In this document: in pieces, positions 18,418-26,452 of the stretch
Layout: every line of letters starts with the position of its first letter
Position numbering within the stretch: the first letter of the stretch is position 1
Source of the DNA: Flavobacterium sp. DG2-3
GTDB taxonomy: Bacteria; Bacteroidota; Bacteroidia; Flavobacteriales; Flavobacteriaceae
Assembly: GCF_030730925.1 (NCBI RefSeq)
Contig: NZ_JAVAMB010000005.1
Coordinates: forward strand, 62,001 to 126,000
Reading direction: 5' to 3'
Length of the DNA stretch: 64,000 nt
The notes under the pieces: model-generated
Told to the model about the DNA's origin: nothing
Seen by the model: the letters and a program-made list of their open reading frames with translations, nothing else
The model's database searches: none
Position numbers and translations under genes: made by a program

Positions 18418-19629
18418 ATGATTTGTACAATTTATTCGCATCATTTAGGACTGGAAAAAATCAAGCAAATATTTCTTTCTCATGTTCCTAATGGCGTTTT
18501 TTCTACTAATGGTGAAAATCTAGAATTTGAAGTAAAAGGCGGAATCTTAAGTCCGTCAAAGAAAATAACATTATTTTACAGAGAAAGAGCTGTTCCTTCT
18601 TATCAAATTCCACAAATAGATGATTCTGAATTAACTGCCAATTTAAAAGGTCTGTATGGATTTGTAGATTCGTTACCGACTGAAAATGAAAAGGTAAAAG
18701 GATTATTTCTTCATAAAATACAAACGCTGAATTCAGAATTTTCGATTCGAGAAGATAAAGGAGAATTAAAGGAATTAAATACCATTATCGCTGATTTGGC
18801 AAAGGAATTTGACGCTGTTCTATTTGTTCAGCCAAAAACTATTATTAGCAAATCTGAAACGCAGCATTTTCTGGATAAAGATTTAAATCTGATTATTGAT
18901 ACAGACGGAAAATGTGAAATAGAGGATTTAAAAGTTAATATCAATTCGGAATATTTTGATAACGATCAAACGGATTTAGATGAAGATCAAATAGAAAGAA
19001 AAGCAAAAAACGAAGCAATTCTGGAAAGCGAAAATATAAAAATCAACAAACATTTGCCTTGCATTGAATCGGAAAGAGAAACTACAATTCGATCAGCAAA
19101 GGAAATTGCCGAAAGAGTAAGCGTTTTGGCTGTGACGAATTTAGTTGCTTTCAATAGTATTTCTTCTGAAGAAGCGGTTGATTATTTGCAGGAATATAAA
19201 CTTTGGGAATCTGTAACTGAAGGTGAAAAGGAATTTCTAGCAAACCCAACGGAAGACAAAAAAATGTACGAAACTTGGAAATGTGAAGGTATTTGGACCT
19301 TGATGTGGGCTTTGAAAAAAGTAGATGCAATAGATTTTCCGAATGAGTTCTGTGATCTTGGAAATATTAGTTCGGAAAATTATCCTGTCGGACAAGACAA
19401 AAATCCTTTTGAATTTATAAACGCAGTTCATGAAGTTCGTTCTAAAAAAGAAATTTTAGACGCTGCCGATTTGTATTACAGATATAATTGGGCTTGTGTA
19501 GACGAAAGAATTAATGGAAGACAAATAGAAAACATTAATCCAGGAATTGTGTACGAAAGGCAATATGCGCTCAATTGGCTAATTCATTACATGGATCAAG
19601 ATTGGGATAATGTTACCTGCGACACTTAA
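18418..19629 (+). CDS. DUF4272 domain protein
   Basis: The 403-residue cytoplasmic protein has no signal peptide. The C-terminal half carries the DUF4272 pattern: an AKEIAERVSVLAVTNLVAF helix, YETWKCEGIWTLMWALKKVD, a long acidic linker, and the ending RQYALNWLIHYMDQDWDNV with a TCDT tail. The first 200 residues resemble the N-terminal half found in longer family members. The function of DUF4272 proteins is unknown. The gene is flanked on both sides by ATATAAG palindromes and shows no tie to the glycan genes. Confidence 0.75.
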   Translation: MICTIYSHHLGLEKIKQIFLSHVPNGVFSTNGENLEFEVKGGILSPSKKITLFYRERAVPSYQIPQIDDSELTANLKGLYGFVDSLPTENEKVKGLFLHKIQTLNSEFSIREDKGELKELNTIIADLAKEFDAVLFVQPKTIISKSETQHFLDKDLNLIIDTDGKCEIEDLKVNINSEYFDNDQTDLDEDQIERKAKNEAILESENIKINKHLPCIESERETTIRSAKEIAERVSVLAVTNLVAFNSISSEEAVDYLQEYKLWESVTEGEKEFLANPTEDKKMYETWKCEGIWTLMWALKKVDAIDFPNEFCDLGNISSENYPVGQDKNPFEFINAVHEVRSKKEILDAADLYYRYNWACVDERINGRQIENINPGIVYERQYALNWLIHYMDQDWDNVTCDT

Positions 19630-19651
19630 ACATAAGCTGTGATTTTTTTTG

Positions 19652-19718
19652 AACCATATAAGTTATATAAGAATTTTTAAGTTTTTGGCTTAATTAAACT
19701 TACATGACTTATATGGTT
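19652..19718. repeat. ATATAAG palindrome, full copy
   Basis: The left arm AACCATATAAGTTATATAAG pairs with CTTACATGACTTATATGGTT with two mismatches. It is nearly identical, one base longer, to the copy at 21250-21315, including the loop. It lies just after the DUF4272 stop. Confidence 0.88.
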
Positions 19719-19830
19719 TAATTTTTGTGAATATGTTTTTTGTGATAGAAATAATGTTATTTTAGCTAAAGATTAGTCGTGTTAAATAATTCACTTCACG
19801 ACCTAGAAATACTAAATCATAAACGGTTTT

Positions 19831-21240
19831 ATGGATAAAACACTTTGGGAAAAAGTTGTAGTATTTAGTTTTGATAATCCGAATGATGAATACGGATTTT
19901 CGACACGATTAGCATTAGAAAATCAATGGACATTATATTTTACTCAAAGTGCTATATTGGAGTATAAAAAGTTCATGTTTTTAGCAGCCACAAACAACGA
20001 AATGGTCTCGCCATCTGAAATAGTGGATATTGTCTGGCATCAGCATTTAATTTTTACCAATTCCTATTCTGATTTCTGCAATTTATTGGGAAAAAGAATC
20101 GAGCATATTCCGTCAACGCATAATAAGTCTGAGTTTGAGAAATTTCAAACGGCTAAAGAACGAACTGCGGCACTTTACGAAATCAATTTTGGAAAACAGC
20201 CCGCAGAAGTTTGGCATTATAACAATGAATTTGATTCTCTACAACTGCAAAGAAGTAAATTTGATGTCAAGAAACTGAGAAAAAACTTCTTTAAATATAC
20301 TTTGATAGGATCTTTTCCTGTTTGTCTGATAATTTATTTTCTTTTAATAAAAATTCAGAATCCTCATTTCATAATTGGTTATTTGTTACTTTTTGTTGCA
20401 GTATTTTTATTGTTGAAAGATTATGTTCGAAATAAATTCAATGCTTTATATGCCGAATTAGAATCGAATGCAATTATAAAAAATCTTACTGTCTTTGAAC
20501 TTATTTACTTTAGAGATAATAATTTAGATGCGGTAATTCACGGCGTCGTCAATAAATTGATTGAACGGAATAAGGTAAAGATTTTAGAGAACAAAAGACT
20601 GGAATTAATCGACGAAAGTTTGGGCGATAATCCATATGAAAACTGTGTTGTCGAAATTATGAAAGAGTTTGAGCCCATGCCGTACAAGCAACTGTGCTGG
20701 AATGTGAGACAGAAACCTATTTTTGAACAGCTTCAAAAAGCAACTTATAGAATAAAGGATAGAATTATCGCATCGAAACCATTCACGAATGTGATGATTA
20801 CAGTAATGATTACTTTGGGAGCACTTTTAACTATTGGTTTTAGCAGACTTTTTTCTGGGCTTTGGAGAGACAAACCAGTTATATTTTTGCTGGTCGCTCT
20901 CGTGCCTTTAATTTTCATTGTATTTTACTATTTAAATCAGTTATTAAATCTAATTTTTGTAGATATTATTCCTTCTTCGATTAAAGAAAAAGTATTAAGC
21001 AGAGGCGAGAGTATGCGAGATTGGGAATGGGATTATTTTCTCTACGGAACTGCAGTGCTTTCTGCAGCCTTTATTCCGTTAGTGAATTATGCTTCACCGT
21101 CATCTACTTCTTCTGGTGATTATTTCAACTTTTCGAGTTCAACCGATTCAGGTTCCTGCGGTTCTTCTTGTGGGAGTTCTGGAAGTTCCTGTGGCTCCTC
21201 ATGCGGAAGTTCCTGTGGAGGTTGCGGTGGCGGAGATTAA
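19831..21240 (+). CDS. GRDP/TIGR04222-like membrane protein with Gly/Ser/Cys-rich tail
   Basis: The 469-residue protein has an N-terminal domain with WHQH at 69-72, matching glycine-rich-domain-containing (GRDP-like) proteins. Hydrophobic segments follow at about 152-175 and 178-197, then three more between about 310 and 425. The last 45 residues are a low-complexity tail of Gly, Ser and Cys, with repeated SCGSSCG units ending GGCGGGD. TIGR04222-type membrane proteins end in the same way. No enzyme motif is recognised. The Cys-rich tail could bind metal or form disulphides outside the membrane, but that is inference. The gene is bracketed by two nearly identical ATATAAG palindromes. Confidence 0.65.
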   Translation: MDKTLWEKVVVFSFDNPNDEYGFSTRLALENQWTLYFTQSAILEYKKFMFLAATNNEMVSPSEIVDIVWHQHLIFTNSYSDFCNLLGKRIEHIPSTHNKSEFEKFQTAKERTAALYEINFGKQPAEVWHYNNEFDSLQLQRSKFDVKKLRKNFFKYTLIGSFPVCLIIYFLLIKIQNPHFIIGYLLLFVAVFLLLKDYVRNKFNALYAELESNAIIKNLTVFELIYFRDNNLDAVIHGVVNKLIERNKVKILENKRLELIDESLGDNPYENCVVEIMKEFEPMPYKQLCWNVRQKPIFEQLQKATYRIKDRIIASKPFTNVMITVMITLGALLTIGFSRLFSGLWRDKPVIFLLVALVPLIFIVFYYLNQLLNLIFVDIIPSSIKEKVLSRGESMRDWEWDYFLYGTAVLSAAFIPLVNYASPSSTSSGDYFNFSSSTDSGSCGSSCGSSGSSCGSSCGSSCGGCGGGD

Positions 21241-21249
21241 TATTTTTTG

Positions 21250-21315
21250 AACCATATAAGTTATATAAGAATTTTAAGTTTTTGGCTTAATTAAACTTAC
21301 ATGACTTATATGGTT
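21250..21315. repeat. ATATAAG palindrome, full copy (twin of 19652-19718)
   Basis: It matches the copy at 19652 base for base apart from one T in a homopolymer, including the non-palindromic loop. It is followed by a CGCAAAG-type piece (21333-21362). The near identity over about 66 bp points to recent duplication or conversion. Confidence 0.88.
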
Positions 21316-21377
21316 TAATTTTTTTAATTTTAAACTTTGCGTCTCCGCGACTTTGCGAGATTAAAATTTTAAACAAA

Positions 21378-21938
21378 ATGACACCGACTTTTTTTGCAGA
21401 TCAAAAAGATTTTAGAAAATGGCTAGAAAAGAACCATCAAAAAGAAAAAGAACTTTTAGTTGGTTTCTATAAAGTTTCAAGCAAAAAGCCCTCAATGAGT
21501 TGGTCAGAATCTGTAGATCAAGCGCTTTGTTTTGGCTGGATAGACGGCGTTCGCAGATCGATTAATGATGAAAGCTACAGCATTCGTTTTACTCCGAGAA
21601 GGCCTTCTAGTATTTGGAGTGCCATTAATGTTCAAAAAATGGAAGATTTGACTAAAGCAGGTTTAATGACAGATGCAGGTTTAAAAGCTTTTAGTTTTCT
21701 ATCAGAAAATAAATCAAAAATATATTCGCACGAAAAGAAAGAACCTATACCGCTTTTAGAAGCTTACGAAAAGGAATTTAAAAGCAACAAAATAGCTTGG
21801 GAGTTTTTTGAGAAACAAGCACCATCCTACAAGAAAGTTATGATTCATTGGATTATGAGTGCCAAACAGGAAAAAACACAATTGTCAAGACTGGAAAAAA
21901 CTATTGTGGAAAGCGAAAAGCATAAACGAGTGATGTAG
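21378..21938 (+). CDS. YdeI/OmpD-associated family protein
   Basis: The 186-residue soluble protein has the family hallmarks: FRKWLEKNHQKEKELLVGFY, SWSESVDQALCFGWIDG, RFTPRRPSSIWSAINV, and a C-terminal helical part ending in SRLEKTIVESEK. Family members have been linked to protection against bacteriocins and to peptide resistance, but their biochemistry is not settled. No signal peptide is seen. It is followed after about 50 bp by a membrane protein gene on the same strand, and the two may share a transcript. Confidence 0.8.
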   Translation: MTPTFFADQKDFRKWLEKNHQKEKELLVGFYKVSSKKPSMSWSESVDQALCFGWIDGVRRSINDESYSIRFTPRRPSSIWSAINVQKMEDLTKAGLMTDAGLKAFSFLSENKSKIYSHEKKEPIPLLEAYEKEFKSNKIAWEFFEKQAPSYKKVMIHWIMSAKQEKTQLSRLEKTIVESEKHKRVM

Positions 21939-21987
21939 TAAAATCCAATAAAATTCCTTATATTAGTGGTTTGACTTATAGTATAAT

Positions 21988-22626
21988 ATGGAAAAAGAAA
22001 ATACCATTATAAAAGGAGAGATTTTGTTGGGTATTATTTTTGCCCTCGAATTATATGCTTTACCCGTACAATTTTATTTATTATTAAAAGGACCTGGTTT
22101 TACCTTTTTTAGTGCAGCCGTGCGTTTTTTCAGTTTTTTTACAATTACAACAAATACAATTGTTTTCTTTTGCACCGCTTTTTTATTATTTGGAGGCAGA
22201 TGCAAGCTTAATGCGTTTTTCAAAAAATGCACCACAATTACAGCCGTAACCGTTTATATTCTAATTGTCGGAATGGTTTTTAATTTGCTTCTTCGTCACA
22301 TCGTCGATTTAAAGGGACATCATCTTATTGTAAGCGAAATATTTCATTCGGTAGTGCCAGTTTTATTTTTCTCGTATTGGCTATTTTTTGTGAGTCCACA
22401 AAGAATCTCTTTTAAGGTTATTTTGGGATGGCTCGTTTATCCTATTCTCTATATTATTTATACTTTGTTTCACGGAATTACGACCAATTTTTACCCGTAT
22501 CCGTTTATTGACGCAACTAAATTGGGCTTTAAAACTGCTCTCGTAAATGGATTATTCGTTTTAATTGCTTTTGTGGTTTTGTCAGTGATTTTAATTTCTA
22601 TTTCAAGGCTAAGAAAAGAAGTTTAG
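21988..22626 (+). CDS. Pr6Pr-family integral membrane protein
   Basis: The 212-residue protein has six predicted hydrophobic segments. Characteristic motifs are FFSAAVRFFSFFTITTNTIV in segment two, an RHIVDLKGHH loop with HSVVPVLFF, and LVYPILYIIYTLFHG followed by a YPYPF loop. These match the Pr6Pr (FAR-17a/AIG1-like) family of unknown function. The gene ends 9 bp before the stop codon of the convergent metallopeptidase gene on the minus strand. Confidence 0.75.
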   Translation: MEKENTIIKGEILLGIIFALELYALPVQFYLLLKGPGFTFFSAAVRFFSFFTITTNTIVFFCTAFLLFGGRCKLNAFFKKCTTITAVTVYILIVGMVFNLLLRHIVDLKGHHLIVSEIFHSVVPVLFFSYWLFFVSPQRISFKVILGWLVYPILYIIYTLFHGITTNFYPYPFIDATKLGFKTALVNGLFVLIAFVVLSVILISISRLRKEV

Positions 22627-22635
22627 AATTAGCCA

Positions 22636-24003
22636 TTATAAATTAATTACAGATTCTAATGTTGATTTCTTTTGGTTTATAATGAACAGCTGGCTTTTAT
22701 CGTCTAATAAAATTTTATAGTTAAATTCTTTTTCCGAATCAAACTTCCAGTTTTTTAGTTCTTTAAAACTTTTTTTAATCAATTTTAAGTTTTCACTATT
22801 ATTCTTTGAAACAATTATCATTTTTGTTAATGCTGTTTCTTGCATTTTTTCAATAGAACTTTTTGAAATTTCCGTTTCATATTCGGTTCTAGAGCGAAAA
22901 CGGAATTTTTTTTGAATAACGTTAAAATCATCTTCATTTTCAGAAATGACATATCTGTAACTCATTACATTATCTAATTCGTTTATCCAATCAGGAAATT
23001 TCTGCTCATAAATCGCAATGTAGCGGTCAATGAAACTTTTATCGATAGGTTTTTTCTGAGCGATATATTCATTTACCATTGGATAAATTTCCTTAGACAT
23101 CAGATTGATATACTTTTGATAGTACCAATCTTTTTCATCTATTTTACCATTAAGCTTTCCGTAAACATACCCATTTCCCAATGCGGTCGCGAGCACTTCA
23201 TTTAACAGCTGATAAGCATAATTGCTGTATTTGGACTTATTTTCTTTAAAAGCATTTGAGATTTCAGTTTTAACCTCGAGAGATTGTTCATTATAAATAA
23301 TATGATACGTTTCGTGTAGCATTACACTAAAAAGATCTTTGTAATTTGTTAAGTCAGTTTGAATGGCGCTGATAAAATTATTTTCAAAAGATTGAGCTGT
23401 AAAGCCTTTAGAATTGGGAAGCGGATAAAAAGCAATTTCGAACGGAATTGACGTGTCCCAACTCGAATTGTAGAATAGTAAACCTATTGTAAAGTAATCC
23501 TGAATATTGTTTTCATTTGCATATTTAGTAATTTCGACAATTTGCTTTTCAAACTTCTCTTTGTTCGGATTGTAAATCAATTCATTATAAATTGGAGTAA
23601 ATGCAGAAATAATTCTGGTTAGATCATTTAAAGTCTTGTTCGTTACAATTCCAATTGAACGCATTTTGAAATCTTTTAAATTCTCAGTTTCAATGAGATT
23701 TTTTCTTAAAAAATCTTTAGACTGCATTGGTTTTTTTGAGTCTTCAGGAAATCCATCAAATTTATAACTGTAATCGATAGCGAGTTTGTCAAATTCTGAC
23801 ACTAATTTTTGAAATTCTTCTGTATTATATTTCGACTTATGAAATTCGGTTTTGAAAACATTTTCGGGATAGTTTTCAGAAAGATTCTGTATAAAAACAA
23901 AAACGGCCAATTGCTCAGAATACTTTATATTGAATGTCGCTTTTTGCGCAAATGATAATGAAGATTGTACAAAAAAGAGGAAAATTAAAATTTGGAATTT
24001 CAT
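22636..24003 (-). CDS. Exported HExxH zinc metallopeptidase-like protein
   Basis: The 455-residue protein has a signal peptide ending at SFAQ. The motif HETYH occurs at 230-234, with a candidate third ligand E269 in LLNEVLATALGNG, 35 residues downstream, the spacing of gluzincin-type zinc peptidases. No catalytic domain of a named family is recognised outside this motif; the remainder is helical and lysine-rich. It probably acts in the periplasm or outside the cell. Transcription is convergent with the Pr6Pr gene and divergent from the GH29 gene at 24232. A role in peptide cleavage alongside the glycoprotein locus is possible but unproven. Confidence 0.65.
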   Translation of the reverse strand: MKFQILIFLFFVQSSLSFAQKATFNIKYSEQLAVFVFIQNLSENYPENVFKTEFHKSKYNTEEFQKLVSEFDKLAIDYSYKFDGFPEDSKKPMQSKDFLRKNLIETENLKDFKMRSIGIVTNKTLNDLTRIISAFTPIYNELIYNPNKEKFEKQIVEITKYANENNIQDYFTIGLLFYNSSWDTSIPFEIAFYPLPNSKGFTAQSFENNFISAIQTDLTNYKDLFSVMLHETYHIIYNEQSLEVKTEISNAFKENKSKYSNYAYQLLNEVLATALGNGYVYGKLNGKIDEKDWYYQKYINLMSKEIYPMVNEYIAQKKPIDKSFIDRYIAIYEQKFPDWINELDNVMSYRYVISENEDDFNVIQKKFRFRSRTEYETEISKSSIEKMQETALTKMIIVSKNNSENLKLIKKSFKELKNWKFDSEKEFNYKILLDDKSQLFIINQKKSTLESVINL

Positions 24004-24150
24004 TAAAGTCTAGATAAATTAAAAGAATATTTTTTTACAATTGCTTTTGTAAAACGAAATCAAATTTAATAAAATCATTGTGGAGAAAAAGATAAAAATA
24101 TAAGAATGTTATTATAAATTTGGTTTTTTAACCAAAACTCTTCTAAAATA

Positions 24151-24200
24151 GTCATTGGTCGAAATTCTTTAAATCAAAATCCTTAATTCTAGTACATTTA
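24151..24200 (+). promoter_or_regulatory. Predicted regulated promoter of the GH29/F5-8 gene
   Basis: The motif GTCATTGGTCGAAATTCT at 24151 lies 42 nt upstream of TACATTTA (24193-24200), a -7-like TAnnTTTA box 31 nt before the start codon. The same arrangement with nearly the same motif occurs at 26391, 50870 and, more weakly, 30913. GTC is repeated with a 4-base gap inside the motif. Confidence 0.6.
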
Positions 24201-24231
24201 TAGTTTAGAATATATTAAAACCAAAACCCTA

Positions 24232-26325
24232 ATGAAAAATATTTTCCTTTCGCTTTGTCTTTTTGGCGCTTTCACAAGCAGTTTCGGACAAGAATTACCA
24301 AATGCTCCAAAACCTTTTGGACCGCTTCCGACACAGAAACAAATCGATTGGCAGGAAATGGAATTTTATGCTTTTGTGCATTTTTCATTAAATACTTTTA
24401 CCAATAAAGAATGGGGTTACGGAGACGAATCGCCAGAACTTTTTAATCCGTCACAATTAGATGTTCGACAGTGGGCTCGCATTGTGAAAGAGTCGGGAAT
24501 GAAAGGAATTATTTTGGTTGCCAAACATCATGACGGTTTCTGTTTATGGCCTTCGGCGTATACAGAACGTTCAGTTAAAAATTCGCCTTGGGAAAATGGA
24601 AAAGGCGATTTGGTAAAAGAATTAGCCGCTGCTTGTAAAGAATACGATTTAAAATTAGGATTATATCTTTCGCCTTGGGACAGAAATCATCCGCAATACG
24701 GAAAACCCGAGTATATCACGTATTTCAGAAATCAGCTAAAAGAATTATTGACGAATTATGGAGATGTTTTCGAAATGTGGTTTGATGGCGCAAATGGTGG
24801 CGATGGCTACTACGGTGGAGCCAATGAAATGAGAAAGATCAATTCGTTAACTTATTACAACTGGGAGGAGACCTATAAATTAATTTATGACATAGCGCCA
24901 AAAACGTTGGTTTGGGGCGTTGGTCCGTCTGAAGCGAGATGGATTGGAAATGAAGAGGGTAGAGCGGGAAAAACCAATTGGTCATTATTGCGTCAGAAAG
25001 ATGAATTGGCTGGAAAAGTGCATTATACCGAATTTATGTCGGGTCATGAAGACGGTGAAAAATGGGTTCCAGGAGAAGCCGATGTTTCGATCAGACCAGG
25101 ATGGTTTTATCACTCCGTTGAAGATGATAAAGTGCGTTCGCTTGACGAAATGGTCGATATTTATTACGAATCGATTGGTCGAAATGCAACTTTGTTATTG
25201 AATCTTCCAGTTGATCAACGTGGTTTGGTTCATGAAAATGATGAAGCGAGATTGAAAGAATTAGTTGCTACAATTAAAGCCGATTTCAAAACAGAATTAT
25301 TGGCAGATACACAAGTTCAAGCTTCAAATACAAAAGGAGCCGATTCTAATTTTGGCCCTCAAAATGTTATTGACGGAAATAAAAACACGTATTGGGCAAC
25401 TGACGAAAAAGTAAAAGAAGCCACAATTGAATTTACGTTTAAAAAGCCAACTGCTATCAATAGAATTTTACTTCAGGAATATATTAAGCTAGGACAGAGA
25501 GTTAAATCTTTTTCTGTTGAAGCCAAAATTGATGGAAATTGGAAAACGATTGCCAATGAAACTACAATTGGCTACAAAAGAATTCTACGTTTGGATCGTG
25601 TTACAGCTTCGGCTATTCGAATTAATGTTTTAGATGCGAAAGCTGGATTTGTAATCAGTACGATCGAAGCCTATAATGCTCCGACCTTCGTTAGGGAACC
25701 TCAAATTCTTCGCGATAAAAATGGTTTGGTTACGATTAAATCGGAAGATGGAGCTGCTGTTTATTATTCGCTTGACGGAAAAAATCCTTCGGAAAAAAGC
25801 ATTCTGTATAAAGCTCCATTCGTATATAATAAAGCAGTAGAAATAAAAGCGATTGCTAGAAACACAAAAGAGAAAATCAATAGTGCAGTAAAAACAGCTA
25901 AATATGGGGTTTCTAAAGAAAAATGGAAAGTAATTTCTGTTTCGAGTGGCGACAATACATCTGCTGAACGCATTATCGACGGAAATCCAAATACAGATTG
26001 GGGATTTGGAAATGATGAAAATAAATTGCCTCAAAGTGTTGTGATTGACATGGGAGAATTGGTAAGCATTAAAGGTTTTACGTATACGCCGCAACAGGTT
26101 GGCAACAACTTGAATCTGATCTCCAATTATGAATTGTATACGAGTGTTGACAGTTTTTATTGGGACAAACAATCAGAAGGGGAGTTCTCTAATATCAAAC
26201 ATAATCCAATTGAACAAATTAAGAGTTTTACTGCAGTTAAAGCAAGGTTTTTAAAGTTTGTCGCTACAGCTGGCGTTGGAAAATCACAAAGTGTTTCGAT
26301 TTCTGAAATTGGAGTTGTCGAATAA
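24232..26325 (+). CDS. GH29 alpha-L-fucosidase with two F5/8C domains
   Basis: The 697-residue exported enzyme has a signal peptide (SSFGQ). The GH29 barrel spans about 25-345 (WQEMEFYAFVHFSLNTFTNK, VAKHHDGFCLWPS). The nucleophile is D185 in EMWFDGANG. A discoidin (F5/8 type C) domain at about 357-480, a CHB_HEX_C-like beta-hairpin domain at about 483-558 (VYYSLDGKNPS) and a second discoidin domain at about 567-697 follow. The early HF segment and the WFDGANGGDG context resemble the subfamily acting on alpha-1,3/1,4-fucose rather than aryl-fucosides. That fits removal of branch or core fucose from N-glycans. Its promoter carries the shared motif. Confidence 0.88.
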   Translation: MKNIFLSLCLFGAFTSSFGQELPNAPKPFGPLPTQKQIDWQEMEFYAFVHFSLNTFTNKEWGYGDESPELFNPSQLDVRQWARIVKESGMKGIILVAKHHDGFCLWPSAYTERSVKNSPWENGKGDLVKELAAACKEYDLKLGLYLSPWDRNHPQYGKPEYITYFRNQLKELLTNYGDVFEMWFDGANGGDGYYGGANEMRKINSLTYYNWEETYKLIYDIAPKTLVWGVGPSEARWIGNEEGRAGKTNWSLLRQKDELAGKVHYTEFMSGHEDGEKWVPGEADVSIRPGWFYHSVEDDKVRSLDEMVDIYYESIGRNATLLLNLPVDQRGLVHENDEARLKELVATIKADFKTELLADTQVQASNTKGADSNFGPQNVIDGNKNTYWATDEKVKEATIEFTFKKPTAINRILLQEYIKLGQRVKSFSVEAKIDGNWKTIANETTIGYKRILRLDRVTASAIRINVLDAKAGFVISTIEAYNAPTFVREPQILRDKNGLVTIKSEDGAAVYYSLDGKNPSEKSILYKAPFVYNKAVEIKAIARNTKEKINSAVKTAKYGVSKEKWKVISVSSGDNTSAERIIDGNPNTDWGFGNDENKLPQSVVIDMGELVSIKGFTYTPQQVGNNLNLISNYELYTSVDSFYWDKQSEGEFSNIKHNPIEQIKSFTAVKARFLKFVATAGVGKSQSVSISEIGVVE

Positions 26326-26390
26326 AAGCTTTTTCGGAAACTTTAGAAATAGCTTAGCATTCTTATTTTGTCTTTTGCCGAAGCGCAGCC

Positions 26391-26439
26391 GTTATTAGTC
26401 GAATTTTTAAGACGAACGAATAATTTAATTCTACTTTTA
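26391..26439 (+). promoter_or_regulatory. Predicted regulated promoter of nagB
   Basis: GTTATTAGTCGAATTTTTAA at 26391 matches the GH29 and susC sites except at three variable positions. TACTTTTA (26432-26439) follows at 41 nt, 13 nt before the start codon. A second similar half-pair, GTCTTTTGCC, lies 21 bp further upstream at 26370. Confidence 0.6.
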
Positions 26440-26452
26440 TCTTAGAAATTAA

